NCBI GenBank assembly: GCA_024699855.1
Contig: JAMPIQ010000002.1
Coordinates: forward strand, 3,100,001 to 3,164,000
Source of the DNA: Aphelenchoides besseyi
Lineage: Eukaryota > Nematoda > Chromadorea > Rhabditida > Aphelenchoididae
Direction: 5' to 3'
DNA: 64,000 nt
In this document: one piece after another, positions 35,943 to 48,900 of the stretch
How positions within the stretch are numbered: the first letter of the stretch is position 1
How the letters are laid out: each line of letters begins with the position of its first letter
The notes under the pieces: model-generated
Told to the model about the DNA's origin: nothing
Seen by the model: the letters and a program-made list of their open reading frames with translations, nothing else
Databases searched by the model: none
Translations under genes and position numbers: made by a program

Positions 35943-38900
35943 ATGATAGAACGATTGATTATTACAGGAAAAGGTCGGGGCTTGATGGATAAAGGCGATC
36001 CAGCGACAGCCGAAGACACGGCCGCGGACGTTGCGGTCGACGGGTCTCCGGTTTCGCCCACACTCTCCACATTCGGTAGTGCAGCCTGTGGATCGCAGAG
36101 TCTGAGTAAGTTCATTTATTTTTCATTTCGTTTCATTGTTTGTTTTAGCTATACATTATCCGGCAGAATCGAATACTGAAGCCGCTTCGTCTTCATCTGC
36201 CACCGAGATTTTTCCCAAATTGGTTACACCGTCGGCCGAAACATTCCGACGTTTAGGAGTCCGAAGGCGGCATAGTTTGCAGCAGAAAGACGAAGAAGCC
36301 AGTTGTCGAAGTATTCTTGCGGCAACAGCCGACGAAGCTCTTTGCGATTATGAGCCATCTAACAAACTTCTAAAACCCGATTCTCCTGGTGAAGCATGTA
36401 AAGGGTAAGTAACTGAATGCTTTGAGCTTGTTTACAATTTTATTCCAGTGGGATAGAAGGTGATCAATCCGGTCAAAATGAGGCAACCCGTGGTGTTTGT
36501 TATTTCGACAAACTTCCTTTTGAGCTTTTAACTAAAGTGGGGTTTTATCTCCGAACGCTTTTATTCTTTGCGTTTTAGATTTTCTCGTATCTTTTCGAAG
36601 GTGATCTCGCTGTTTGTTCCGCAGTTTCTCGTCGTTTTCATGCTCTAGCTAATGATCCCAAAATATGGTGAGTGTTCTTGTGAGTATTTTAACCATCAAA
36701 TCTTTAGGAAGAATCTGTACACCGAAGTTTTCGAGTATACAGTTCCACTCCTGCACACAGTCCCTCCACCAAATCAACCTCATGGACAATTCAAATGCGA
36801 ATTCAGAGAAGTTAGTCGTTGGCGGGACAAACCGAATCCGTGGAAAGAGAGTTTTCTTTCTTTAGTAAGTTGAAATTTGAGTTTATTTGACCGAGTTTTA
36901 TGATTCCAGCGTCAAGGAGTGCACGTAAGACCGGGTCGAAGTTCGCTCTATACCGGCCACTTGGGTCGACGGATTCCATTTGCCGAGTCCTTGGAAGTGG
37001 CTCTTCGTTTGGTTGAATCAAGAACGGAGAATCAGAAAAAGTTAATTTTTCTGCACACGGGAAGACATCGAACATCGACTGCGTTCGTCATCAACAGTGG
37101 CATTCACATTATTGGAGCAAGTGGTGGTCCGCCGATAAATATCATGAAGAACGTGATTATGGAAAACGGTGAAGATACGACGATTAGTTTTGTCGACGGA
37201 GCCCTTGGCGCTTATTTGGGTTACGTTAGCGTTCTGTTCAACCCTGACAAAGCGTATCCGAACACTCACGCCACACATTACGCGGTTTATGTTACCGACG
37301 ATGCAAATCCCATCATTGACCGTTGTATTATCCACTCCTCAAGTACACGTGCGTTGAAAATGAATGTAAAGTTAGTGCTAGACCTAATTTAGAGGGAGCA
37401 ACTTTGTGTGTGAAAAAGAAGTTGGCAAATCCAACGGTGCGCAATTGTTACGTTTGCGATTGCGAGAATGTTGGGATTTTCATCAGCGATCATGCTCAGG
37501 GAACGTTTTCGGAATGTGAAATTGCACGAAACAACCTGTAAGTTTGCACACTTCGACGGATTCGTTAAACGACATCTAGGGCTGGTGTTTGGGTGAAGAA
37601 TCAAGCACATCCAACCTTCCGTCGTTGTCACATCCACAGCGGTCGTGATGTTGGAATCTTCACATTTGAGAATGGAAACGGTTATTTCGAGAAGTGCAAC
37701 ATTCACAGCAATCGAATTTCGGGAATCGAGGTCAAGAACTACGCCAATCCAACGGTTGTTCGTTGTGATATTCATCACGGACAAACGGGGGGAATTTACG
37801 TTCATGAAAAAGGTAAACTTTCTAGTTACAATAGTTTTCATTCATCTTTAACTTTTAGGACGTGGGCAGTTTAGTGAGAACAAAATTTACAACAATTCGT
37901 TTGCTGGAATCTGGATCACTTCACAATCCGATCCGACGATTCGGAAGAACGAAATCTTTCAAGGACAACAAGGGGGTGTTTACATTTTTGGCGAAGGTCG
38001 GGGTTTGATCGAACAAAACAACATTTATGGTAATCGGGAATGACCATCGACCTTAAATAATTTTGAGTTTAGGCAACGCCTTAGCTGGTATTCAGATACG
38101 TACGGGATCGGATCCAATCGTGCGTTTGAACAAAATTCACGACGGAATGCACGGAGGAATTTATGTTGTAAGTCGATTAGAGAGCTCTATTGAAATCATC
38201 TGTCAACTTTAGCATGAGAAGGGCAAAGGACTGATCGAAGAAAACGAAGTCTACGCGAATGTTCTGTAAGTTTTAGAGCTCGAAGATCGACTTTTTATGT
38301 TTGTGTTTAAGAGCTGGAATCTGGGTTACCACCGGTTCGTCTCCGATCCTACGAAAAAATCGAATTCACTCTGGGAAACAAGTTGGTGTCTACTTCTATG
38401 ATAACGGCCACGGACTTCTCGAAGACAACGACATCTTTGTAATCGAACTTTATCGAATACCATCATACGTTTTGGCGTTTTCAGAATCACTTGTACTCGG
38501 GAGTTCAGATTCGCACTGGTTCGAATCCAAAGATTACGCGCAACAAGATTTGGGGTGGACAAAATGGCGGTGTTCTTGTTTATAACAACGGTGCTGGTGT
38601 CTTGGAAGACAACGAAATCTTCGACAATGCGATGGCCGGTGTTTGGATTAAAACGGACAGCCATCCAGTTCTTCGTCGGAATAAGATTTATGACGGACGA
38701 GTAAGTCAGCGATGTGATTGTTGATTTTAACTGACATTTAAAGGATGGTGGTGTTTGTATTTTCAACAAAGGTCGTGGACTGCTCGAAGACAACGACATC
38801 TATCGTAACGCCCAAGCTGGTGTACTAATCTCAACCGAATCCAATCCAACACTACGTCGAAATCGCGTATTTGAAGGTCGAGCAGCGGGAATCGAAATCA

Positions 38901-39474
38901 CAAACGGTGCAACTGCGACTCTCGAAGGAAATTATCTGTACAACAACAAATTTGGAGGTTAGTTTTCAAAATTGGTATCCACACGATCGTATGATTTTAG
39001 GATTGTGTCTTGCAACAGATGTGCATCCAAACTGTCGGGACAATCGTATTTACGACAATCACAATGCGGTGGAACGGGCAGTTGTACGAGGTCAATGTCT
39101 GTACATAATCAGCTCATGCACTTCATTCCCAATGCACGACTTTTACAAGTAAGCTTGACACAAGTAACAAACCTTAAATTGCTCACTGTTTAGATGTATC
39201 ACATGTCGAACGACTGAACGAAATGCAATCTGCATTAATTGCATCAAAGTTTGTCACAAAGGACATGAAGTCGAGTTTGTCCGTCACGATCGGTAATTGA
39301 ACATACCCTCAGGAGTTCGTTTAACACGGTTTTAGATTCTTTTGTGATTGTGGAGCCGGAACTTTGGAGAATCACACGTGCACTTTGCAGTCAGAAGTTC
39401 GCGACCACGATACAATCTACAACTCCGAACAACCACAAGAGACCGATACGAGCAATCAGGCCGGTGCCAATTAA
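35943..39474 (+). CDS. FBXO11: F-box protein FBXO11 (DRE-1)
   Basis: Substrate receptor of an SCF (SKP1-cullin-F-box) ubiquitin ligase; C. elegans DRE-1 controls developmental timing. Seventeen exons run from 35943-36105, 36149-36404, 36449-36536, 36579-36667, 36708-36864, 36910-37348 through to 39336-39474, with every phase consistent; 943 aa. The F-box is [18 protein letters not shown] at about residues 158-200. A long right-handed beta-helix of about twenty repeats follows ([38 protein letters not shown]). A UBR-type zinc finger closes the protein ([30 protein letters not shown]). The first ATG is used; an in-frame ATG at 35985 follows an acceptor-like ttacag and could be the real start. 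Confidence 0.96.
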
Positions 39475-40683
39475 TGGGCATTGCCGCCAATCCTCTTAAT
39501 CAGACACCTTCTCACATATTTCTGTTTTACCACTCACTTTAACGTCTTCTAAAAGAACAACCGTCTCTTTGACTCGTGATCTTTGCTTATCCGCTGTTGG
39601 GTTTCTAACTTTCAGTTCACTCGGTTTATTCTCAAATTGTAACAAAATTTTAATGGTTAGTCGCAAATCTAATTTGCCAGTATTCCCGCTTAATAGTCAC
39701 TCTATTTTTAACTATATGGTAGTTAGTTAGGTCGTGTTTCGGAACCCGTTTGCAATTTCTCTTGTTTAGGAATCAAGCTCCTCAGTTTTTATCAATCAGC
39801 CGCAATTTTTAAGTTAAAATGTTAATTTATGACATTCCTGCTATTTGTTCAAAAGAATAAATTGTCGAATGATTAGACGAACCGGTTGTTTGTTGTCAAT
39901 AAACACTAGTGAATATGTGGTTGCTCGTTTCTGACTTCACGTTGAATTTCGAAAAAGCTTTTAACTTCTTCATGTGAGTCATCGAAATGATTTTTTTCGT
40001 TCAAAACGTTGGAGTGTGGATGACTGTTCGTGTTTGTTGGGGTGCGCTGAAGAGTGCCTTTTGCTTTCGCGGCGATCGTCGATGGGCCGAGTAGATTCGA
40101 TGCTCTTTGCTCACTCTTTCTCATGTCTCTTGGTCGTCAGTTTCATGAAGAAGAGGCGGTCCGTTTGCGGGTGTTTTTCGTAGTTAGTCGAAGGCAGCGA
40201 TTGTAATCGATTCCTCTGCTCGGCCGATAGTCGTTGGTGCTCCTCCTCCGTTGCTCTTTGCCCTTCGTCTTTTCAGTTTATGGCGTGAGCATTCGGGTAG
40301 TTTGCAACGAACAAGAAGGTCGAATTTGTTGGACCGAACTGTTCGGGTATTTTTGTTGGTTTGATTGCACAGCCTACTCGACAAACATGTCGACATCTCG
40401 TGCTCACCAGTTTCAGTTCGACTACGTATTCTCAGCTGTTGATTGACCGGAGATTTGGCCAGGAGTTTTCGTTTCTTCCGCAAATTTCAATACCCGCATT
40501 TCGTTCACAAATTTTTATGCTCCACGCGTCCATTCAGCATTTTCAGTTCTGAAACTTTAGAGACCATTTTCGCTTGTTCGTTTAAACGTGATGCTCGGTG
40601 TTGCTGCCTTGCTTCTTCCGCGTTTCACAACCTTCAAATTTCAGTCAAAGTCTACCCAGAAAAACATCGTCGACTATCGCAAA
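39475..40683. other. FBXO11 3' UTR and upstream region of the FABP gene
   Basis: 1.2 kb. Candidate FBXO11 poly(A) signals AATAAA at 39856-39861 and 39897-39902. Before the FABP start an acceptor-like atttcag at about 40645 suggests a 5' UTR intron. No other gene supported. Confidence 0.5.
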
Positions 40684-41184
40684 ATGGCAGAACAATTCGT
40701 TGGAAAATGGAACTTGGTCGAAAGCGAGGGCTTCGACGAGTACATGTAAGTGGTGGCTTCTTTTTCGGCATTGACTCTGTTCTTTTCAGGAAGGAAATTG
40801 GCATCAATTTCTTGACGCGCAAGATGGCCAACAGTTTGAAACCGCAACTCGACATTCAAGTCAACGGTGACCACTGGAAGATCACCAGCGCCTCGACCTT
40901 CAAAACCACGGTTCTCGAGTTTGACTTGAACAAGACGTTCGATGAGACCACTCCTGATGGTCGCACTTTGAAGGTAAGGAATTAAATTCATGTTTCATAC
41001 TAATTCCTGCACATTTCAGAGCACGTTTAAGTTCGAGAACGGCAAGCTCATTCAGGACCAGAAGAAGATCAAGGATTCGGACAAGGACAGCGTTTTCGAA
41101 CGCTACATTGATAATGGAAAACTCGTAGTCACTTGCGAATCGAATGGAGTGAAGGCCAAACGCGTTTATCAACGCGATCAATGA
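40684..41184 (+). CDS. Fatty-acid-binding protein (intracellular lipid-binding family)
   Basis: Small beta-barrel that carries fatty acids or retinoids in the cytosol. Exons 40684-40745, 40790-40973 and 41020-41184 give 136 aa, the standard FABP size. Fingerprints: the N-terminal FVGKWNLVESEGFDEYMKE, helix-turn ending NFLTRKMANSLKP, the strand DHWKITSASTFKTTVLEF, FDETTPDGRTLKSTF, and the C-terminal Arg-x-Tyr ligand motif in AKRVYQRD. No signal peptide, so it is the cytosolic form rather than a secreted nematode LBP. It resembles heart-type FABPs and the nematode LBP-5/-6 group. Confidence 0.96.
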
Positions 41185-41257
41185 GGATCTTCAGTTGCCA
41201 ATATAAACCCGCTTAACTCGTCTTTAACTCTCTATCCGTATTGTCTGTGTAATTCTC

Positions 41258-41269
41258 AATAAATTTATT
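41258..41269. terminator. Shared palindromic poly(A) signal AATAAATTTATT
   Basis: Plus-strand AATAAA (41258-41263) for FABP directly abuts minus-strand AATAAA (41264-41269) for the phospholipase-B-like gene. This is the same 12-bp palindrome as at 7050-7061. Confidence 0.75.
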
Positions 41270-41304
41270 GAATGAAAGTCGTTGTTTTGAGTTGAAAAGC
41301 AGCC

Positions 41305-42806
41305 TTACAAACACAATGAGTAGATAAGAATAATCAGGTACAGAGACACAGTTATCAGAGCAAGAAGCCAAAACAACGAGATTCCTTTTATTTCGTTCTT
41401 TTCCATTCGTCTTGTTGTCGGACAAAATCGACTGTTTTCTTTGGTTGCAATGAACGGACAGTCGGGGCGCAGGCAAAACAACGGTCGAACTAATGGCCGC
41501 CAAATAACTTGTTTAATCGGCTGAGCAATCCAATTGTAGAGACCAATGTGAAGCAGAGAAACACCACGTTTTGAAAAATGAATACAATCAGACTAAACGT
41601 AATCGAATTACTTATCGCACGTCGTGAACTTACGTCCAAGATCGAAATGTCGGGTCTGAAAGTCGACGATTAACTGAGAACTAAACTCGTCAACATACGT
41701 GCTGTTGAAAATCACTGGAGTAGCACCATCTGTCAGTTCGATCAAGTGCACGTAGAACATTTCAGTTTGGTAGTTTTGTTTGATTCTTTCTTCCAACTGA
41801 ACGACTTCTGATATCAGAACCTGCGAATTTACCGTACCGTGTGCCAATTTGCACTTGTTCGTGGTATGTCAATGTTCCAGAGAGTTAACATTTTTTCACA
41901 AAACAAAAACGAACGTGCAATGTCTCGTTGAATTGAGACTTCAGCGTTCTTTACCAACAACACGATTGTTTTCGTTGGCAGATGGGAATTAATGATCTGG
42001 AGCGATTGCAAGATGTCGGCAGTGAGTGTGTGAAAATGTCCATTGACTTTCACATCCTAAACCACAAATCGATTTCAATTGTCGACTTTGTACTTACAAA
42101 CAATCCGGGCATCAACAAGATCATTTTCCAGCGGTTCTCAAAGTTCGCTGTGCGACTAATTGCTCGGACAATTTGACGTGTCCACGACTGGAGATTCTTG
42201 TGATGCACAAGATTGCTTTCGAAGATCTCGATATTCGCACCCATTTGCTTGAAAATCTTCGCCAAGGTTGGATTTCTTGACTGAGTCTCCATGGAGTTAA
42301 GACATTGGCTTCGAAAGACTGAACAAATCGATCATTTCAATCGTTGAATTGTCTCACTTTGAGCTGCTGCTTCCAGTTCCAAAGTGTCATTTAGATTTTT
42401 GACTAAACTGACACCCGGACGACAGAAAGTCGACTGACTTCCAATTTCCGAATAAATTTCAACGTCTCGAATTGCGACCGTATGAGTTGATGGTAAAGAT
42501 CCGCTTGTGTGCTCAACTCCGCAATGTTTCAAAGAGCTGTAGAGTCGATCATCGATGGGGAAATCGATTCCAAACTTTTGTGTTTGATCGTTTTGAGTTT
42601 GAATGAACGCTTTCCAGGCCAAAAACAAAGGATCGGGTTTTTGAATTGGCTCTTCGATTATACTGTTAAGATCGAGTGGAAGCCTTTGGGCGACGTTCGC
42701 ATAAATCTTAGCATAAACAATGTAAATGATAAAAAGAAAAAAGAACGAAAATCTGAATTCTGAAACATCGGTTTGCTACAAAAGATAAGACGAATCACTT
42801 ACTCAT
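41305..42806 (-). CDS. Divergent phospholipase-B1-like GDSL protein, membrane-anchored
   Basis: Related to PLB1, a GDSL-type phospholipase/lipase. Exons 42806-42803 (4 nt), 42759-42358, 42318-42098, 42056-41940, 41853-41699, 41655-41634 (22 nt) and 41592-41305 give 402 aa. A signal peptide (KFRFSFFFLFIIYIVYA) opens the protein and a transmembrane helix (LFWLLALITVSLYLIILI) ends it, so the body should face outside. PLB1 landmarks align: PST then VEIYSEIGSQST where GDS is expected, RWKMILLMPGLF where GxND is expected, ADILQSLQIINSHLP, the DCIHFSKRG catalytic block, and CLRPDCPFIATKENS. The nucleophile Ser position and the block III Asn are lost while Asp and His remain. The exon 4 donor is uncertain. 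Confidence 0.7.
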
Positions 42807-43277
42807 GGTACTATCTACTCAATCATAGTGTCCATTTACTAACCATATAAAACAACGAGTCAAATAGCAGAGCTGTTATCGATCACACACACACAACTCA
42901 CGCGTAAGTTCACGAGCAATTACAGGAAGCACAACGTTGTTCGTCGGCGATTTCGACCGCTAGTCCGTCAGTTTGTGTCGGCGATTTCGAGCAGAGCAAA
43001 AACAAGTTTCCATGGTGGTATAATTTACAGTGGCGGTTTCAACACGGTACCCGCCGTCAAGCTCATTCAAATTTATTGAGCGCAGTAACTCCGAGGGTCA
43101 TCCTTTTGTGTTTGGAACAAAATTGCATTCGTTTGTGTCAATAAAATTGCTGATCGCGAGTTCGAATTGTTTGTTTACCATTTTGATTTGACTTTCATTT
43201 TGTTTAAGTCACTTCAACTTCACAACAAGTTCATTTACAAACAAATGATTGTTCAAAAGACACAAATTCGATCGGGA
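42807..43277. other. Intergenic region between the PLB-like gene and the GPCR
   Basis: 471 bp. Contains a CA run (acacacaca at about 42886), a short direct repeat (gtcggcgatttcga at about 42942 and 42977), and minus-strand AATAAA at 43072-43077 that may belong to the GPCR gene. Confidence 0.45.
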
Positions 43278-44831
43278 TCAAATTTTTTGTCTGAACAACA
43301 CAGTCGATGTCTCAGTGGTACTTGTAGTGGGTGGATTTAATGCGAGAGGCATTAGCGGAACTAATAGAAAACAGTTTGCTTGAACCAAATCGTTGTGCAT
43401 AACACGTTCTCGATTCATGTTCGTTGGATCCGCGAGTGTTCCCCGCCTAAAAAGGTTTGAGTTTATAGCGGCTATTAAACAAACGGACCTGTACGCATTG
43501 TAATTGCTGCCCAAAAATTGCCTATGCAAAGACTTTCGATAAAAGATTCCGACGGAATCAGGATTCGGACCAAATCGTTCCAACAATCCTTGTTGATGTC
43601 GTCGTACGTTTGTCAGAAAGAACATGTCGTTTTTTAGAGCTCTTCTATGTCGTTTTGACATCCAAAAATAAAGACATGGATTGGAAACAATCGAAGTCAT
43701 CGCTAAGGCATGGACACTCAACAACTTGAAATACATCTAAAAAAAGCAAGTTTATATTGAATTCGTTGAGGAAACGTACTTGAAAGTCCATGTATCTCAA
43801 ACCAATATCTCTCAAGATGTTTGCTATAGTCAACGGCATCCAACTGCCCATGAAAACAGCAACCATGAGAATCAACACGTACATCACACGTCTTTTACGC
43901 ACCGACGTATGAGCTTGTTGTGCTTCAGTTAGCATCGAGCCTTTATTCACAATCCAATCTTGTCGAACCTAAACAAATGACATTTTTGTTGACTTGACAA
44001 TTAACCTTCTGTAGTATCTTCCAATAGCAAAATGCCATGATCGAAAGAGGAATGACGTATTGAAAAACAAGTAACGTCGAGCCATATGCCAATTTTACTC
44101 TGCTATCCGATGGCCACGAATATTCACCGCAAAATTGACCGCACAGCGTTGTATTATACAAAACGATTTGTTGTAGCTGCTGTGCCAGAAACAATGGCGA
44201 CGAAATAACGATTGCACCCAACCAACAAGCGATCATGAACACCTGGGCTTGGACTATAGTGAACGGTATTTTCAACGGCGTCACAATACTCCTATAACGA
44301 TCCACGGCAATCAAACAGAGACAATAACTTGAGATCAACACTAAAAGTACTCGATTACGCTTAGAACTCGTGGGAAATCAACCAGAAATTCCTTGACACA
44401 AAGGAACCAATTTGCACATAATTCCTCCGAATATCCACCGCTTCACGAACGCAAGAACCGGTGTGATCGGCAATGCGGTGATGCATAGAAGCTAAAACTA
44501 AACACTTAGCATTCTTTTTGTTAGATCTCCAACCAAATCGGAAATCGCCAAATTTATCAAGAAGACATTTGCCACGGTCATCTTTTTTCGTATTTTACCT
44601 AAACAACATAAGTAAAGAACGTCATATCATTGTGGCTATTCACCGATTAATAACCCGTTACCAATCAATCCGACAATGAAAATGATTATGTAAATAAGCG
44701 AGAAGATAATCTAAATCGTGAGTTTATGTTCCTTTTGTTCATCTGCTTTCAACCTGCACGTCCAATCGTAACGTCCAATCTCCGACCATACTCATAATCT
44801 CGTTTACATCAACACATTCCGCCAACTCCAT
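43278..44831 (-). CDS. Rhodopsin-family peptide GPCR, neuropeptide Y receptor-like
   Basis: Seven-transmembrane receptor in the class A peptide group. Eight exons: 44831-44754, 44710-44644, 44598-44534, 44491-44383, 44340-44006, 43968-43780, 43736-43489, 43446-43278; 419 aa. TM1 has GLIGNGLLI, TM2 NLAISDLLLCITALPITP, ICL2 the DRY box (AVDRYRSIVTPLKI), TM5 FQYVIPLSIMAFCYWKIL, TM6 GSWMPLTIANIL instead of the usual CWLP, TM7 SNPCLYFWMSK (NPxxY-like NPCLY). Cys in GGIMCKLVPLCQG and in the extracellular loop 2 (LCGQFCGEYSW) can form the conserved disulphide. The last intron (42 nt) has no stop in frame. The ligand cannot be assigned; the NPY/NPR type is the closest fit by eye. Confidence 0.87.
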
Positions 44832-45977
44832 TTTCCTCGTAAGATCTCAAACATCCGCGCTAAACGTCAAGCTGGAACTATCGTATGATCTGGTTGTTGG
44901 CACACTGAAATCAATCAAAAGCCTTGAATCGAAGAGCACTCTCAAGTAGTTGAGTAAGAAATTTGACGTAATTTTGATCCAAAAGAACGAAAAACAACCG
45001 AAATCCGACGAAATCTCTCTTGGTCTCATCATCGAATATCCTCGTCTGTCAAGAGGTCCTTAACGAAAATGTGTGAACATTCGTCTTCGAGTATCTTCAT
45101 GTTAGTGCCTTCAGATGAAATACTCTGAAGACCCTTAGGCACCAAACTGTCAGCCCAATCATTGAACGTCACAACGAAAACATTTACAAAAACGAATCGA
45201 CCGTTGACGAAAATTTTTAACTTTCTCTTTTTCATTGGCAACAAGACGGTTATAATCCCCATAATTAGTGAGTTTAAGCGCGAAGTCAAAGGACCCGGTC
45301 CGTTGTGAAAAACAATGGTAAGTGGAAGAACGGGTAGTCAAAGAACAAAGTTCCGATGAAGTTGAAACTTCACGGATTAATTAACTCCTTCATTAGGGTG
45401 TTATTTTCGGTCCTCCTTCTTAATTTCAAATTACAAACCAAGAAATTGGAAGACGAAGTTTGTGACTAGAAATGAAGATGCCCCAAATGTCTTCAGTCAA
45501 ACCTGATTACAAAGATGGTAAAAGAGCGGCAGTCGGGAAGAGAGCTCACTCTTCTCATCGGGCCAACTGCTTTTCAACAATAATTCATTTTTACTTCGAC
45601 TACACACTCGTACATTCAACTCAATGGCCAACTCATAGAACAGTTGATAAGCGAAGAACGAACGTTAATTGCCGTCTTGGACTATTTCACCTGTCGTGGG
45701 CCAAAATCGAATAAATTTTCATTGTTATTTTCAAGCACAAATTAGTTCTTCTGGTGAGCGATTTGCAAAATCCAATTTGAATTTTTTAGTAGTTGCAAGT
45801 CGAATATGTCTGTAGACCTAACGACAAGATGATATCATTCCATTCGAACTACAGACTCTGACCCTCGCAAAAGCAATACGATAATCGGAAAGGTAGCATT
45901 ATGTAGAAATTTATTGAAATTATTTGGCAAACTGAAGAACAAACAAAATGAGACAACAAAGTTAGGAGGGAATGTTC
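44832..45977. other. Intergenic region between the GPCR and RIN genes
   Basis: 1.1 kb. Minus-strand AATAAA at 45910-45915 is a good 3' signal for the RIN gene. A 77-codon ATG frame on the minus strand (45029-45262) ends in a charged helix but has no recognised domain and no splice support; I do not call it. Confidence 0.45.
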
Positions 45978-48900
45978 TCAGAAGAAACGACTTTGCGTTG
46001 ACCCGAACGTGCTCGTCGCATTCAAAGTCGATGAATTCGAACTGCTCGTCAAATGAACAGCAGTTGAGGGCCACGCGATTTTCGCTTCATGTCGTTTATA
46101 AACAAACATGTGAGGTTTGGAATTGGACAACAACTGATTACGAACGTCTTGAGGAGTCTCCGAGCCGTGCAACGGAGTCTCGTAGCCATCGCATAAAATA
46201 CAACTAAAGAAGATTGAGTATACGAAACACAAACTCACAGTCCGTATTCTTCTCCATTCGTTATGTTTGATTGTTGGGCAATTACACGACAGAGTCGTTG
46301 TACAGTCATCTGTTTCACCGCTGGAAACGCCAAATAAGTGATGGAACCTTTCATTTCATTTGGAATTGCCACTCGCACAAATGCATCAGCCGCTTCTTCG
46401 ATACATGATTGCAACGATGCTTGAGGCGACGACAAGTCGGGCATAGCGGACATTCGAGCAAGACGATTAATCGAATCAACGTTCTTCAGCACATGAACTG
46501 CAGTAAACAAAGCGGAGAGATAGAAGAACGCGTCGCCGGTCGACAAGATTTGAGGAGGTAGAAGTTCGAACCTAAAAGCAGATATCAAGCAAATCAATCA
46601 GTAATTCATCGGAACGCCGAACTCACATGTAAGTGGCTTCGACCTGAAGATAAATAGTTAATGGTTGCTTAGTGGTCTGAGAGTGTTTACCTCGCAAGTG
46701 ACAGTCGACGTTTTAGCAAGCAAATAGACCATCCAACGCACCAAATGATCGGTCCTAGGAAGACGTTTGAATGGTCCAATAACTAACGACAACGCTCGAA
46801 GCAAATGTTCAAGCTTCTTAAACGGTGAGTAGTGGGTTTGACATCGACGCAAAGATGTTCGTATTTTTTCCAACGTTCGCAAGTCGGGAGAAAGTGTACC
46901 GGACGGAAAACCTAGTTCTTCCATGCGCATAGATCGAACTTTTGTTGTTCCAACGGTTATCGACTCGAAGGATCCTTGACAGATATTATGACGACAAAGT
47001 ATGTGGTAGATGTGAAATTTCACGGGTAGAAGAACAACTTTGTGTAAAACACCTTCAAGAATAGCGTCCACATTCAAGAACTCATCGCTTTGAAGTCGTG
47101 CACTTTCGCGTTCGATTAGCGGCAACAATCCAGCTTCTCCGTTTCTAATCAAATAGTTTTTCATACCTAAACATTGAATGAGATATTTGTACCACAATCT
47201 CGCATACCAGAAATAAATTGTCGAATGTTACTGAGAACAGAAATCGGCTTATCGGACGTCGCATCCAACGTGCATTCAATGAAAAGTCGAAGCGAAGACC
47301 CGAAAGTCGAATTATGATCTGTGGCTATTCGCTCGACAAAACGTTGAATACGATAACCAGGATCAGCATCACGACGAGTTGTGCGCAGTCGAGCAGGAGA
47401 TGGCGCGGGTAAAAAGGAATTAAAGTACGTAGGTAAGTCGTCAAGTGCATCATTAGATTGTGACTAAACAAAAAACTCTATTGGGGCATATAGACGATAA
47501 CAAACCGATTGAAAAGCAGCACCGGGAGTTTGTGCACGACCTCGAGTTACCATCGGACTGTTGGTTGGTCGTGAAACGTTGAGAAGTGATGAACTGCGTC
47601 CACGATTCGATTCCATCGTTCCCGATTCAGACGGGATTCGACGTGACAGTTCAAGCCACAGTGAGTTATCACCAAACATTTCCGACATTCCAACCAAATC
47701 ATCCGCTTCTTCGGGATCCAACGGAACTTGTTGAACTTCAACATCGGCTGTTGGCGATGCGGTACTTGAGCACGAAGAACATGAGCTCGGATCCTCTTCC
47801 GCTTCAGCTATTGTTTCGTGAGCAAAATTTTCTGAAAATGAAATAAGATCACTGCTATTCACTAGAACTTACCAATATAAGCGTTTTTAACGGCATTTTC
47901 TTTTGGCTTCTGACAGTATTCTGCGATGTCCAACAAATTGTCCATCATGTTTGATTCCCAAGGATCATTGAAGATTGTACCGGCCACACTCGTCTAAACA
48001 TTCACATATTGCCAACTGATCAATCGAACTCACGGTGTCATCTTCGGCCGTTTCTTTGACGTTTTCAACAAACGAATCAGAAGGATCGGTTCCGTTCGTG
48101 ACATCAAAACGACGCGGTGAATCGCCACCAATTGAAATTTCGTCCATTTTCGTTGATGGAACAGCGGTCAAGACCGTCGGTTTACTTCGAACTATAGGTT
48201 GCGGTTTAACCTTAAAAACATGACGTGAATGAAAGTAACCGAAGCAGAAAATTGAACAGTGAATTTCGAATGGCAAATGAAAACTCTTGAGGCGGAAAAC
48301 AACCGTTCGGCACGCGCCATTAAAAGGCTCAAATGAGTGAGTCGTCCTCCCACAAACTTTTGAGAGGGTCACTCCCGACAATCCGCAGCACGGAAATCCG
48401 ACGCTCTTCAACGGGACGATCGATTGCGCGCTCGAGGCAGAGTCGAGATTGCGCAAATTGTTAGTGTTCGAAGCGGATAAGAGAACTAACTCACTTTTGC
48501 AATGGGTTGAACACGATGAACGAAGATGGGCTGCGGATCGTTGCGTTTGGCTGCGATTTCCGACAACTCGGCAGCCAACGATTCGGCTAAGACTGTGGTT
48601 TGAGGTTTGTTCTCGTTGGAAGATCTGAAACAAAAAACGCGTGAATTGGTTGCGAAGAAAAACAAAATGGCGGAGGAAGGTGACGAAGAGGTTTGGGGGA
48701 GCGAAGTGGCGACAATAACGACGACTTTCTCCCCGAGGCTTCTTCGCTTCTCCGTGAGTGACCGAAGAAGCGTCCAAAGACGACCGGACGTCGTGATTTG
48801 CGTTTCGGATTTTCTCTCAAACGGCCTTTTGATTTCCGCCAAATGTGAAGTATGGTCGGGGACAACAAAGAAGCAATTCGATTTTAGAGGGCGTTCAGGC

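Noticed and set aside
38326..38799. 157-codon minus-strand frame
   Set aside because: Shadow of the FBXO11 beta-helix exons.
45029..45262. 77-codon minus-strand ATG frame between GPCR and RIN
   Set aside because: No domain, no poly(A) signal close to its stop, and no splice partners; left as unproven.
47965..48777. 270-codon minus-strand frame
   Set aside because: It covers real RIN exons but reads through introns; only the spliced exons 48624-48495 and 48210-48034 fit the conserved phases.
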